A stretch of DNA of 64,000 nucleotides from Ostrinia nubilalis (GCF_963855985.1 NC_087106.1:13842012-13906011); one strand, 5' to 3'; positions 32,641 through 43,569 are shown, numbered from the stretch's first letter. Translations and numbers: made by a program. The notes: a model not told the origin generated them from the sequence alone.

Positions 32641-33142
32641 TACCAGCATGGCATAAGCTGGCAGGAGTTATGAACGTGACGAAGTAAGGGATAACATTGG
32701 GCGGAGTTAACTTCGGACAGGTAGCGGGCCCTTACATTTTTACATTTCTTAACTGGTTCTTCGTCACCTCCGATTTAACCATGTTACCCTTATCAGTGAG
32801 CTTTCAATTACTAAGGTATTGTGTATACGTCAATTTATTACATGACCAGAATATATCTACCTACTTCTACTGTTTTCTCATAGGCACTAGAATGGATCGC
32901 ATAGGTGCATTGAAAGTGGATCGGCATTACAAAAATGTTTATGAAAAGCCCACCTTAAGCAGAGATTACTAAAAGTAAACAGCAGATGAATGAATCTTGG
33001 CTTGACCCCTCTACAACGCAATGGGGCGGAAACATTCCCTGGCCGCATTATTAACGACAAAAATCTTGCCTGCGAAGAGCCCTGAGAATTATGAAAGGAT
33101 CATGGGAACCGCTAGTTCCTGCTATTTCATGCAATCCTAGTA
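32641..33142. repeat. Array unit 7
   Basis: About 502 bp, complete and very similar to unit 6, spaced at a 600-bp period with it. Confidence 0.8.
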
Positions 33143-33298
33143 ACCGTGTGATTATACTTTGAGTTAACCGTGTGATTATACATTTTAAACGCCAGTTAAA
33201 TGAAAACCCCGTTCAACTTTAAACGCCCGTTAAATGAAAACCCAGTTTAACTTTAAACGTCCGTTTCAATGAAACCCCCGTTTAACTTTAAACGGCTG

Positions 33299-33942
33299 TA
33301 CCAGCATGGCATAAGCTGGCAGGAGTTTGTGAACGTGACGAAGTAAGCGATAATATTAGGAGGAGTTAACTTCGAACAGGTAGCGGGCCCTTACTTTTTT
33401 ACATTCCTGAACTGGTTCCTTGTCACCTCCGATTTACTCATGTTACCCTTATCAGTGAGCTTTCAATTACTAAGGCTTTGGTATGTCTTAAATCATATGT
33501 ACCACCTACTTTTACTGTTTTCTCCTAGGTACTAGGATGTCATAGGTGGATTGAAAGTGGATCGGCATTCCAAAAAGTTCATGAAAAACCAATCTTAGGC
33601 AGAGATTGCTAAAAGTTAACAGCAGATCAATGAATCTTAATTTGGCCTTTTTACAACGCAATAGGGTGGAAACATTCCTTGGCCGCATTTTTAACGAAAT
33701 TTCATAGGTGGATTGAAAGTGGATCGGCATTCCAAAAATGTTTATGAAAAGCCTATAAGCAGCGATTGCTAAAAGTTAACAGCAGATCAATGAATGTTGG
33801 CTTGGCCCCTCTACTATGCAATGGGGCGGAAACATTCCTTGGCCGCATTTTTAACGAAAAAAATCTAACCTGCGAAGAGGCCTGAGAAATATGAAAGGAT
33901 AATGGGAACCGCTAGTTCCTGCTATTTTATGCAATCCTAGTA
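33299..33942. repeat. Array unit 8 (internally duplicated)
   Basis: About 644 bp. The segment TTCATAGGTGGATTGAAAGT..GCCGCATTTTTAACGAAA is present twice (near 33537-33700 and 33701-33860), giving the extra ~150 bp. Confidence 0.8.
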
Positions 33943-33981
33943 ACCGTGTGATTAAACTTTTGAGTTAACGGTGTGATTATA

Positions 33982-35028
33982 CAGTGTGTCCGGGCTTGTA
34001 GTGATCAAACTTTAAGGGCGTAATCTATGGACAATTTTATCGATGAAAATACTTCAAATTTGGGGCTTGACCCATTTCTCGCAAAATTACGAGGATTTAA
34101 GTTTTTAATTTTTAGTTTTCACCTCTTCCTTCAAAAACAAGTGAAAGCGTGGGTAGCTTAACACTAATAAGCAAAAATTTTATATCATGCGATAGCCAAT
34201 AAAATTATCTATTAGCAGAAGTAGAAAACAGATACAAGTTTCATACATTTTAAGGGAGTAAGAATGGATTTAATTAGGAAAAAACATGACTTTTTTCACT
34301 TCTTTTTCAGTTATTTTCCAACACAAGAAAAACCAGGTCGTTAAGGTATGTTTTATTTGCATTGTATTATTAGTATTTGAGGTATTCTACAAAACGAATG
34401 TAAATTTATTTGTCTACGTCTATTAGTTTCGACGTAATCGTTGAACAAAGATACCCCTTCCCAGCGGTTTCCATAGCGCACGCGACATGCGAAAATGCAC
34501 TGCCTGAAAGAATCACACAACCTATTCCGATTACTATGGAAACCGCTGGGAAGGGGTATCTTTGTTCAACAATTACGTCGAAACTAATAGACGTAGACTA
34601 ATAAATTTACATTCGTTTTGTAGAATAGCTCAAATACTAATAATACAATGCAAATAAAACATACCTTAACGACCTGGTTTTTCTTGTGTTGGAAAATAAC
34701 TGAAAAATAAGTGAAAAAAGTCATGTTTTTTTCTAATTAAATCCATTCTTACTCCCTTAAAATGTATAAAACTTGCATCTGTTTTCTACTTTTGCTAATA
34801 GATAATTTTATTGGCTATCGCATGATATAAAATATTTGCTTATTAATGTTAAGCTACCCACGCTTTCACTTGTTTTTGAAGGAAGAGGTGAAAACAAAAA
34901 ATTAAAAACTTAAATCCTTGTAATTTTGCGATAAATGGGTCAAGCCCCAAATTTGAAGTATTTTTATCGATAAAATTGTCCCTAGATTTGGCCCATAAAG
35001 TTTGATCACTACATGCCCGGACACACTG
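33982..35028. mobile_element. Fold-back element, ~490-bp inverted arms
   Basis: Ends CAGTGTGTCCGGGC and GCCCGGACACACTG. Almost the whole 1047 bp is an imperfect palindrome, with arms of about 490 bp and an unpaired centre near 34475-34532. TATA flanks both sides (33978-33981 and 35029-35032), and neighbouring units show the empty site GTGATTATACATTTT, so the insertion duplicated TATA, or TA within it. The termini recall Tc1-type CAGTG ends. No coding capacity; the 63-residue frame at 34410-34601 is simply the palindrome centre. Confidence 0.92.
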
Positions 35029-35151
35029 TATACATTTTAAACGCCAGTTTAAATGAAAACCCCTATTAAATGAAAAGCCTGTTTAAATGAAAACCCCGTT
35101 TAACTTTAAACGCCCGTTTAAATGAAACCTCCGTTTAACTTAAAACGGCTG

Positions 35152-35660
35152 TACCAGCATGGCATAAGCTGGCAAGAGGTTTGAACGTGACAGGATAATA
35201 TTGGGCGGAGTTAACTTCGAACAGGTAGCGGGCCCTTACTTTTTTACATTCCTGAACTGGTTCTTCGTCACCTCTGATTTAACCATGTTACCCTTATCAG
35301 TGAGCTTTCAATTACTAAGGTATTGTGTATACGTCACTTTATTACATGACCAGAATATATCTACCTACTTCTACTGTTTTCTCATAGGCACTAGAATGGA
35401 TCGCATAGGTGCATTGAAAGTGGATCGGCATTACAAAAATGTTTATGAAAAGCCAATCTTAAGCAGATGTTGCTAAAAGTTAACAGCAGATCAATGAATC
35501 TTTTCTTAGCCTCTTTACAACGCAATGGGGCGGAAACATTAATTGACCGCATTTTTAACGAAAAAAATCTTACCTGCGAAGAGAGAGGCCTGAGAAATAT
35601 GACAGGACCATGGGAACCGGCTGTTGTATGTAGTTCCTGCTATTTTATGCAATCCTAGTA
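35152..35660. repeat. Array unit 9
   Basis: About 509 bp. Has lost CGAAGTAAG from GACGAAGTAAGGGATAATATT near its left end, and carries an extra GAGAG and a GGCTGTTGTATGTAG insertion near the right end. Confidence 0.8.
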
Positions 35661-36467
35661 ACCGTGTGATTATACTTTGAGTTAAATAAACTATTAACTG
35701 GGTTTGAATCCTTGAGATACTACTATCCATCGACTTGCGTCTGAGAAATATTTCAACTCCATGGGAATATTCATTCTGAGTTTTAGTTCCGGAATGACAC
35801 ATGATACAAGGCCGCAATATTATAGTTCATCACATGGAAGCGCCCACAATGGGGCGGAAACATCCCTTATAGGCACTTTTAAATAGCATAAAAAATATTA
35901 CTTGCGAAAAGGCCTCAGATTGAAAGGATCATTGGAATATTTATACCTGTGTGCTTACCATGAGTTGACGTCAGGTGTGCTCGCTAGCGAGTACGTCAAA
36001 AAAATCTATGAAGATTTTATTTCGTGAAAGTAGCCGCTAGGGGCGCTGCACAATATGTCATACATTTAATGTCATTTTTTTACGCAGTCGCTAGCGAGCA
36101 CACCTAACGTAAACTCATGGTAAGCACACTGTTCACTTATGCAGCCCTGGTAGCTGTGAGATAGGTTATCCTAAGGATTTTTAATCATCGGATAACTTTT
36201 CACAGTTTCATTATGGGAAAAATGTGTTCTGCAGTTACAATTTATTTGAGGGTTGAGAAATCAGCCCCAAATATCGCAAGCTGTTTGTATCTCACTCACT
36301 CTCATTTCCTTGAAAAAATACGACAATAGTCTCAGCCCATTTATTTCTGCTTAGTTATGTCGTCCCGGTAACCGTGTAATATATTTTCACGGCCGAATGA
36401 ATTTGAAGAATTACTCATCCATAGAAAGATGTTTTCATTTGCCATGCTCATTTTAAACGCCAGATTT
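35661..36467. repeat. Variant module (types B and C), copy 2
   Basis: Matches 30011-30720 in order and sequence. The B part is split by the MITE at 35951-36129. The C part leads into the linker where a LINE has inserted at 36468. Confidence 0.8.
35951..36129. mobile_element. 179-bp MITE with GTGCTTACCATGAG ends
   Basis: Long inverted ends: GTGCTTACCATGAGTTGACG with AGGTGTGCTCGCTAGCGAG following, mirrored at the right as CTCGCTAG reversed..CTCATGGTAAGCAC. TGT at 35948-35950 and 36130-36132 flanks it, and the empty form TCTGTTCA is seen at 30348-30355. Non-coding. Confidence 0.85.
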
Positions 36468-36650
36468 ATTTATTTATTTATTTATTTTATTTGTTGCACA
36501 AAACAGGGATACAACCATAACATACAAAGCTTTTAAAGCAGGCTATACAGTAAAACTTGTTGCAGCTCCAATAAAAAGGGCACACAACATACAATGCTAT
36601 TCGAGTTAACATACATACACAATAACACAACATACACATTAACATACATA
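36468..36650 (-). mobile_element. LINE-1 of the nest: 3' end (minus strand)
   Basis: The (TTTA)n run at 36468-36487 is the complement of a TAAA-type LINE tail. It is followed by TTGTTGCACAAAACAGGGAT, the complement of a Jockey-like 3' untranslated end. The LINE body continues after the insertion at 41682-42882. AGATT at the left (36464-36468) and at 42882-42886 is the likely target duplication. The exact boundary with the inserted LINE near 36650 is uncertain. Confidence 0.7.
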
Positions 36651-36658
36651 CACAAGTC

Positions 36659-38112
36659 TTGAATTATTGCTATCCAGGCAGGTTTCTGACAGAGATAATT
36701 TACGAAATTGGTAAAAACCAAGAATTAGATGAGAACTCTAATGTTATTATAATGTATGGTAATAGTTACTCTGTAGATAAAAAGAGTATAATTCAGAATA
36801 TTGACCAACTCTTGGATTTGCAAAATAGGATAAAATGTAAGATAATTTTGTGTACTTTACCCTATGTAAATTCAGGGTAGGGGAAGCCCGGGCAGCGCGG
36901 ATAAGTTAAGGAAAAACAAAAAAATACCACAGAAATACTTGACTTTGGAACAACCTTTATTTTTCATTTATGGCACATATAATCACAATTGCAATTGTAA
37001 AGTTAAAAGTAGCAAAATATAATATCTTCATACTTAATTATTACTATTTCTAAACCTCTTCCATTATCCGCTTTACCCGACCCGGTCGGGTAAAGTGGAT
37101 AAGCTACGTCGGGTATAGCATATTAGGCAGTAACTCCTGACAGTCATCGCAGAAATAACTGTCAAGTCCATCATAATAACGTACAATTTTAATGTGCCCA
37201 ACGGTGGCACTCTGAGCATTGGATCCAGTCCTCTATGGGTGGATCCATTTTACTATCATTTTTTTTGTATTTTGTTGCTTGTTTGCTTTTAACTGGTGTA
37301 GAAGTTAATACCATTTACGTTTCTTGTTTGTTTTACGTTTATACTTATACACTATTCTGAAAAGAAAAGAAAAGAAAAATAAAATACAAGTTACTCATAC
37401 AAGGATAAGTTATCCGCTTTGCCCTATCCGCTTTGCCCAAAACGTGTATTTCTAAACATGCCTTTTCTTAACATTGCAAAACCGGTTTAATGTAATGCTA
37501 ATATTACAAATATTACTAGAAAACATTGTTAATCTGCAAAACTAAATCGTTCTTGGGTTAGCTAACAGTAAAAACAAATGAAATGAGAACAAACCTGATC
37601 GAAAATCGTAAGAAGAACACACTAAACAATTTTTTGTCACAAAAATAAACGAAAGGCACCAGTCGCTTTGAATCAACTGTCATGGCGTAGTCAGAGGGGT
37701 CACTCGTCTACGCAGCCGCAACTTGTAAAGCCATCTCTTATTGTGTTCCAGAAAAATCGCTTATCCGCTTTACCTGGGTTATTCGGTTTGCCCGGGCTTC
37801 CCCTATAATCTAAATAAGATAAACAAGAACATATTTGATTTAAATATACTTATGTATAACTTGACTTATCGTCATAGCGACGCACTTTTACTTCTTGACA
37901 TAAATAAATTTATTTCTAGCTTTAAGTTGACTGTAGATACAATGTATCTCTCTAAAAAAATGAAGAATAAATTAGCCTCATTGATTGCATACAATATTAA
38001 ATGTAATTATATTCATAAAACTGATCATAGTCAGGGTACTAATAATTTGATATCTCAGTATGTAAATAGTAACAATATTATGACTGTACCTACTACTAGT
38101 TGTTTAAACTGA
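36659..38112 (+). pseudogene. LINE ORF1, esterase-like, split by a DNA element
   Basis: The part before the insertion (36659-36879) reads V-I-I-M-Y-G-N-S-Y and I-I-L-C-T-L-P-Y. The part after (from 37804) reads through I-F-D-L-N-I-L-M-Y-N and D-T-M-Y-L-S-K-K-M-K-N to a TGA at 38110-38112. Removing 36880-37803 and one TA makes the two frames continuous. The pattern (G-N-S block, L-P-Y, then a D..Y-L block near the end) fits the SGNH-hydrolase-like esterase domain of many CR1/L2-type ORF1 proteins, though the sequence is diverged. The N terminus is missing because the LINE is truncated at ~36651. ORF1's stop overlaps the first codons of the ORF2 frame by 13 nt. Confidence 0.65.
36880..37803. 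mobile_element. 924-bp non-autonomous TA-flanked DNA element
   Basis: Ends GGGGAAGCCCGGGCA and TGCCCGGGCTTCCCC, exact 15-bp inverted repeats, flanked by TA at 36878-36879 and 37804-37805. Inside are repeated TATCCGCTTTRCCC motifs near the right end and a perfect-looking hairpin (GCTTTACCCGACC / GGTCGGGTAAAG) near 37070-37096. No transposase is encoded. It interrupts the LINE's ORF1, so it is younger than that insertion or the LINE copy it came from. Confidence 0.92.
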
Positions 38113-40976
38113 GGCACTCGACAAAGGCCAAGCCCGGAACATTCAAGATTGTTCATCAAAATATTCAAGGCTTGGCCAGCAAAGTCTTAGAAATAGAGCT
38201 ATTCTTAAAAAGTTTTGATATTAATGTAATGTGTATTACTGAACACTGGCTAAAAAAATATGAAAGCTCTTTTCATATAGATAATTATCAGTTAAGTAGC
38301 GCGTTTTTTAGGAAGTCGGCCATTCACGGAGGCTCCTTAATATTTGTGAATAATAATATCAGATATAAAGAACGCAAAGATGTAGTAGGGCTATCAGTTG
38401 AGCGTGTTGTCGAAATTTCCTGTGTCGAGCTTGAGAGTTACATCATTGTATGTGTGTATAGACCCCCTTCTGGGGACTTTGGTATTTTTGAAGCGGCTAT
38501 TGAGGATGCTCTTAATAAAACTTGTAACAGCAACAAAAAGGTCTTAGTTTGTGGAGATTTTAACGTCAATTTACTAGATAGCTCATCATCATATTCTGTA
38601 AGACTACTTTCCCTTTTTAAGTCATTTAATTTGTTTAGTCAATTTAAGGAACCAACTAGAATTACGGAAACCACAGCTACTTGTCTAGATAATATTTTCT
38701 CTAGCTGTGTCCCTGACAATAAAGCTGTCATACACAATCTTACGTCAGATCACTGTGGTATTAAAGTAGAATTTATTTGTAATAATTTGAATAATAAAAG
38801 TAATAAAAATGCCGTATGTAGACCTGTAACCATTAGTCGTCTAGAACGTTTTAAAATTAATCTTGAAAATAAATTGCATTTAGTCCCGTATGTGCAGGGA
38901 GACCCAGATGCTCTTTACAATAACCTTTTCGAATGTATTAAAACCGAACATGACAAAGTTTTTACGGTAAAGCCATTAAAACCAAATACCAAATGTAAGT
39001 TTAGTGACTGGGCTACTAAGGGAATATACAAAAGTCGAAATACGTTATATGAACTTTATGGCATGAAAAAGTATAATAATAGTGTATCTTTTCTTGAGCA
39101 TGTAAAAAAGTATTCAAAAATTTTTAAGAAAGTTTGCTTCATGGCTAAGTCTTTTTATATTCGGGACAAGATAGGGAACGCCAGTAATAAAATAAAAGAA
39201 ACTTGGAATGTTATCAACCGAGAGACTGGTAAACTAAAACCAAGAGATAATGACTTTTCTCTCAAAGTTCACGATAATTTGATATCTGCAGATAAAGATG
39301 TAGCGGAAGCTTTTGACAAATTTTTTGGTAATATAGCTTCAGCAACAACTGCCAACTTAAAGTCATCTCCCTCCGAGGCTGAAGAAATATTGAAAACCCA
39401 CGTGACACCCTGTGACTCGCACTTCTCTTTTAAACATATTACTCCATTAGATATCACTAAAACTTTTAATCTTTTAAATGTAAAGAGTACAACTGATATC
39501 TGGGGCATCTCTGTCAAGATAGTCAAACACATTATTGATATAATTTCCCCACAGTTAGCGATAATATTCAATAATTGCATAGAGAAGGACATCTTCCCCG
39601 ACCTCATGAAACATAGTAGACTAATGCCATTATTTAAGTCTGGTAGCAAAACCGACCCTGGCAATTATAGACCCATTTCTATCTTGCCCGCTCTAAGCAA
39701 GATTTTTGAAAAAATCATACAGGAGCAACTTATGATTCACTTTGGCTCTAATAAACTATTTCATAGTGAACAATTTGGTTTTACCAAGGGTCGTTCCACC
39801 ACCGATGCCGGGGTTGCACTACTTAAACATATCTTCGAGGCTTGGGAGAATTCTCAAAATGCACTAGGGGTCTTCTGTGATCTCTCAAAAGCTTTTGACT
39901 GCGTAGAACATCAAACGCTAATTCGCAAACTGCACTATTATGGGGTGAAGGACTCTGCTTTGGATTTAATACAATCCTATTTAAACTTTAGAGTTCAAAA
40001 AGTTGACATAAATGGTGTTTTGTCTTCTGGGTCACCTGTGAAAATGGGAGTTCCGCAGGGGTCCATTCTGGGTCCATTCTTGTTTCTTATATACATTAAT
40101 GATCTACCATATTTTGATAAGGACTCTTGCGAAATCGTGTTATTTGCTGATGACACATCTTTGATTTTTAATATTGATAGAAGTAAAAATAACTTTGACG
40201 ATGTAAATAATGCACTAACAAGAGTTTTAAGTTGGTTCACTACAAATAATTTACAACTCAATGCAAAGAAAACAAAATGTATAAAATTCTCTTTGCCTAA
40301 CGTAAAAACAGTTAGTACCCAAATAGAACTTAATAATAATGCAATCGATCTGGTAGACTCTACTGTATTTCTGGGAATCACCCTGGATTCAAAACTCCAG
40401 TGGGGCCCCCATATAGAAACTCTGGCGGGAAAGCTCAGCTCAGCGGCTTTTGCAATAAAAAGGATACGGTCATTAACCGATGTTTCAACAGCTCGCTTAG
40501 TCTACTTTAGCTACTTTCATAGCCTAATGTCATATGGAATCATGCTATGGGGCAAAGCTGCAGATTTTGAAACAATATTTATTTTGCAAAAACGTGCGAT
40601 AAGATACTTGTATAAAATGAAAGCAAGAGCGTCCCTTAGAGAATTGTTTAAAGAAATTGGCATTCTCACGGCCGCTTCACAATACATCTTAAACTGTATT
40701 CTATTTATTCAACAAAATATTAACGAATTCAAAAAGAAAAGTGATATTCACCAAATTAACACTAGAAATAAAAATAAATTGGCTATACCCGCTTTTAGAC
40801 TTAATAAAGTGTTTGCCACTTTTATGGGACAAGGTATCCATTTTTATAACAAAGTCCCTGATAAATATAAAGAGCTACCGTATAATAAATTTAAAGGTAT
40901 AGTTAAAGATCACATGCTTAAAAAAGCCTATTATACAACTCGAGATTTTCTTAATGATAAGTCATCCTGGGAGTAG
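38100..40976 (+). CDS. LINE ORF2: AP endonuclease and reverse transcriptase
   Basis: An uninterrupted frame of about 958 codons ending TAG. N-terminal apurinic-type endonuclease: H-Q-N-I-Q-G-L-A-S-K (~19-28), T-E-H-W (~47-50), Y-R-P-P-S-G-D (~120-126), C-G-D-F-N-V-N (~151-157) and S-D-H-C-G (~216-220). Reverse transcriptase: N-Y-R-P-I-S-I-L (~520s), F-G-F-T-K-G-R-S (~555), D-L-S-K-A-F-D (~593), G-V-P-Q-G-S-I-L-G-P (~650) and F-A-D-D-T-S (~681-686), the last with the catalytic Asp pair. It nicks target DNA and copies the LINE RNA there. The frame has no ATG at its first listed codon (a TTG at 38100); the true start may depend on ORF1 termination. All key motifs are intact, so the enzyme itself may be functional though this copy lacks ORF1. 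Confidence 0.93.
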   Translation: MFKLRHSTKAKPGTFKIVHQNIQGLASKVLEIELFLKSFDINVMCITEHWLKKYESSFHIDNYQLSSAFFRKSAIHGGSLIFVNNNIRYKERKDVVGLSVERVVEISCVELESYIIVCVYRPPSGDFGIFEAAIEDALNKTCNSNKKVLVCGDFNVNLLDSSSSYSVRLLSLFKSFNLFSQFKEPTRITETTATCLDNIFSSCVPDNKAVIHNLTSDHCGIKVEFICNNLNNKSNKNAVCRPVTISRLERFKINLENKLHLVPYVQGDPDALYNNLFECIKTEHDKVFTVKPLKPNTKCKFSDWATKGIYKSRNTLYELYGMKKYNNSVSFLEHVKKYSKIFKKVCFMAKSFYIRDKIGNASNKIKETWNVINRETGKLKPRDNDFSLKVHDNLISADKDVAEAFDKFFGNIASATTANLKSSPSEAEEILKTHVTPCDSHFSFKHITPLDITKTFNLLNVKSTTDIWGISVKIVKHIIDIISPQLAIIFNNCIEKDIFPDLMKHSRLMPLFKSGSKTDPGNYRPISILPALSKIFEKIIQEQLMIHFGSNKLFHSEQFGFTKGRSTTDAGVALLKHIFEAWENSQNALGVFCDLSKAFDCVEHQTLIRKLHYYGVKDSALDLIQSYLNFRVQKVDINGVLSSGSPVKMGVPQGSILGPFLFLIYINDLPYFDKDSCEIVLFADDTSLIFNIDRSKNNFDDVNNALTRVLSWFTTNNLQLNAKKTKCIKFSLPNVKTVSTQIELNNNAIDLVDSTVFLGITLDSKLQWGPHIETLAGKLSSAAFAIKRIRSLTDVSTARLVYFSYFHSLMSYGIMLWGKAADFETIFILQKRAIRYLYKMKARASLRELFKEIGILTAASQYILNCILFIQQNINEFKKKSDIHQINTRNKNKLAIPAFRLNKVFATFMGQGIHFYNKVPDKYKELPYNKFKGIVKDHMLKKAYYTTRDFLNDKSSWE

Positions 40977-41681
40977 GATTATGGTCCTCTCATGCTCGCA
41001 CTAAAAAGAATTAAAATGAAAAGTAATATTGTATAAACTAATAATAATTTCTCAAATGTTATAGTGTCATGCTTCTCAATCTGGACTGTTACTTAGCTTT
41101 ATTATTAGTTTTTTTTTTTAAAGAGATAACTTGGCATTGTCATTCTCACTAAAATGTCTCTGGGGTGGTGGCGTAGTGAGGCGGGTCGTTACATTCCCTC
41201 TAATATGGTCGAGTGAAGCGATGGCTGGTTCACTCGTCATGTCTGTGAACAGGCGCTGCTTTCGGGGACTGGTCAATCCAAGTTATTCAAATTTATGTAT
41301 GCGAGTCATTTCTACTAGTACCTTAATATGTAAGTCTAGATATTAGCACGTCACTACCTTGTTTAATATACCACGCAATCTTGTATACCCATTCTTATGA
41401 TACACCATACAAGAATGCATGGTAAATTCAGTGAACTGCTCCTGAATCGAATGTACCTACTACTACTATTTCTATTTATTTATATTAACCGGCAGACAGT
41501 GGTGACTGAGTTTGTTGCGGCGCTTCTTCTCAGCACTTGCCAAATGTTGGTCTCGAAGCGCTGGTAGGGTAAAAAGATTATGAGACATGTAGAGGCTCCT
41601 TAAGAGCATATGACGATTTGTAAGAACTATTTATTAGTCTAAACAAATAAAGAAATTTTGACTTTGACTTTGACTTTGAAC
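40977..41681 (+). other. LINE 3' untranslated region
   Basis: Follows the ORF2 stop. Contains CTTCTTCTCAGCACTTGCCA, TTGGTCTCGAAGCGCTGGTA and AATAAAG before the TTTGAC repeats. No further gene. Confidence 0.7.
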
Positions 41682-42882
41682 AATAATTATACATAATACA
41701 TAAATTATAAATAGAAAAATAATTATTTAATGTTAATTAATAATGGAAACAAGTTATTAATAAATATAATGAAATTTAAATCAATAATTCTCTAAGAAAT
41801 AAAGATGAGAGAGGAATTATTTAAGTAACAATTCATTAACAGCTTTTTTGAATTTGTTTAGGGTAAGGCTGTAGTAGATGTCAGGCACCTCCTCTATATC
41901 GGGTGTGAGCTTGTTAAAGTCTCGGCAGATTCTATGCATGGCGCTGTGAGAGGACGCGTTACTGGTACATAGTGGCACTTCGAATGTTCGGGGGACTCTA
42001 AGGGAACGTTTTGGTATTTTAATTTGGACTCGAGACAAGGTCGCTGTAGAAACCGACCCATTGAGGATCTTGAATAAGCAGAATATTCCATGAGCTTTGC
42101 GACGCGTCTCGAGGTTGACCAGTTTAAAATGATCCAGTCGATCGCTATAGGTAAGTAGTTTGCCCTTATATCCATGTCTGTACGTTAATACCCTGAGAAA
42201 ACGCCTCTGTATTGCCTCTATCCTATCAATGTGCGTTTGGTACTGAGGTGACCAGATAATGGACGCATACTCAAGGCGACTCAGTAACAGAGAACGAAAC
42301 AAGCAGACCGCGCTTTTGTGCGACTTGAATTCCCTAGACATGCGACATATGAAACCCAGTAGTTGATTGCACTTTCTGCATAACGCATCATAATGGTCCC
42401 TGAAGCTCAGTTCCGAGTCGAAGATAACGCCGAGGTCCCGGACCGATTGCTTCCGCTCTAGAGGGACGCCCTTGACACTATACTGGAAAATCAGAGGACT
42501 TTTAGTGCGCGTGAAGGTCAGCACCGAACACTTCCCGACATTCAGTGACATACCTACCGTTTTGACCGCACCATTCCTGTAATATGTCCAGGTCCAGTTG
42601 TAAGATCTGGCAATCTTGTAAAGTGGATACCTGTGCATAAATCTTTAAGTCATCAGCGTAAAGCAACTTGAGATTTTTAAGTCTCGGAACTAAGTCATTG
42701 ATGTACAAGATGAAAAATAAAGGACCCAAGTGTGATCCTTGTGGAACCCCAGACGTAATCGGGACCGGTTGCGAGTGGTAACCCTTTAAAGCAACAAGTT
42801 GGCTACGGTTTGATAAGTAGGACCTTAACCAGCGGAGAAGACAACCATGTATGCCCATGAACTCCAGCTTGTGTAATGTGAG
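41682..42882 (-). mobile_element. LINE-1 of the nest: 5'-truncated body (minus strand)
   Basis: Jockey-like LINE body read from 42882 down, interrupted in its 3' untranslated region by the plus-strand LINE. It begins at CACATTACACAAGCTGGAGT on the minus strand, directly against array linker DNA, so it is 5'-truncated. The likely target duplication AGATT is shared with 36464-36468. Confidence 0.8.
41817..42858 (-). pseudogene. Jockey-like reverse transcriptase, truncated and frameshifted
   Basis: Minus-strand frame from 42858 gives L-R-W-L-R-S-Y-L, G-V-P-Q-G-S-H-L-G-P, L-Y-I-N-D-L and L-Y-A-D-D-L-K-I-Y, the C-terminal half of an RT palm with its catalytic Asp pair. Near 42550-42560 the frame shifts: M-S-L-N-V-G-K-C-S-V-L continues in another frame to a TAA at 41817-41819, through V-R-D-L-G-V, L-E-Y-A-S-I-I-W-S-P and the Jockey-type C terminus. 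Endonuclease and the RT N-terminal part are missing. Not functional as it stands. Confidence 0.9.
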
Positions 42883-42952
42883 ATTAAATGAAAACCCCGT
42901 TTAACTTTAAACGCCCGTTTAAATGAAACCTCCGTTTAACTATAAACGGCTG

Positions 42953-43430
42953 TACCAGCATGGCATAAGCTGGCAGGAGCTATGAACGTGACGAAGTAAG
43001 GGATAATATTGGGCGGAGTTAGGTATGAACAGGTAGCGGGGCCTTATTTCTTTACATTCTTGAACTGGTTCTTTGGCACCTCCGATTTAACCAAGTTACC
43101 CTGATCAGTGAGCTTTCAATTACTAAGGTATTGTGACCAGAATATAATTCTACCTAATTCTACTGTTTTCTCCTAGGTACTAGGATGTCATAGGTGGATT
43201 GAAAGTGGATCGGCATTCCAAAAAGTTCATGAAAAACCAATCTTAAGCAGAGATTGCTAAAAGTTAACAGCAGATCAATGAATCTTGAATTGGCCTCTTA
43301 ACAACGCAATGGGGTGGAAACATTCCTTTGGCGCATTTTTAACGAAAAAAATCTTACCTGTGAAGAAGCCTGAGAAATATGAAAGGATAATGGGAACCGC
43401 TAGTTCCTGCTATTTTATGCAATCCTAGTA
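42953..43430. repeat. Array unit 10
   Basis: About 478 bp, complete, TACCAGCATGGCATAAGCTG to AATCCTAGTA. Confidence 0.8.
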
Positions 43431-43569
43431 ACCGTGTGATTAAACTTTGAGTTAACGGTGTGATTATACATTTTAAACGTCAGTTAAATGAAAACCCCGT
43501 TTAAATGAAAACCCCGTTTAACTTTAAACGCTCGTTTAAATGAAACCCCCGTTTAACTTTAAACGGCTG

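Larger units (their letters stand above)
23725..36467. repeat. TIR-bounded repeat array, first block
   Basis: Array of ~450-500-bp units (about nine complete or interrupted). Each starts TGTACCAGCATGGCATAAGC and ends TTTTATGCAATCCTAGTAAC, and the units alternate with a linker made of AAACGCCCGTTTAAATGAAA / CCCCGTTTAACTTT minisatellite. The first 16 bases and the reversed last 16 agree at about 13 positions, so every unit is bounded by imperfect inverted repeats, continuing inward as GCAGGAG / reversed AGCAGGAA. No coding function. The block is interrupted by two Harbinger elements, a fold-back element and a MITE. Confidence 0.85.
36651..41681 (+). mobile_element. Non-LTR retrotransposon (Jockey/CR1 group), intact ORF2
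   Basis: A plus-strand LINE inserted in the 3' untranslated region of an older minus-strand LINE. It is 5'-truncated within ORF1. ORF1's reading frame is broken by a 924-bp DNA element; ORF2 is uninterrupted. The 3' end is a (TTTGAC)3-type tail at 41655-41680 after AATAAAG. The 3' untranslated region has CTTCTCAGCACTTGCCAAAT and GAAGCGCTGGTAGGGT, which recur at 60760-60830. Confidence 0.88.

Noticed and set aside
34410..34601. 63-residue frame at the centre of the fold-back element
   Set aside because: It reads through one arm, the loop and the complementary arm; it is a by-product of the palindrome.
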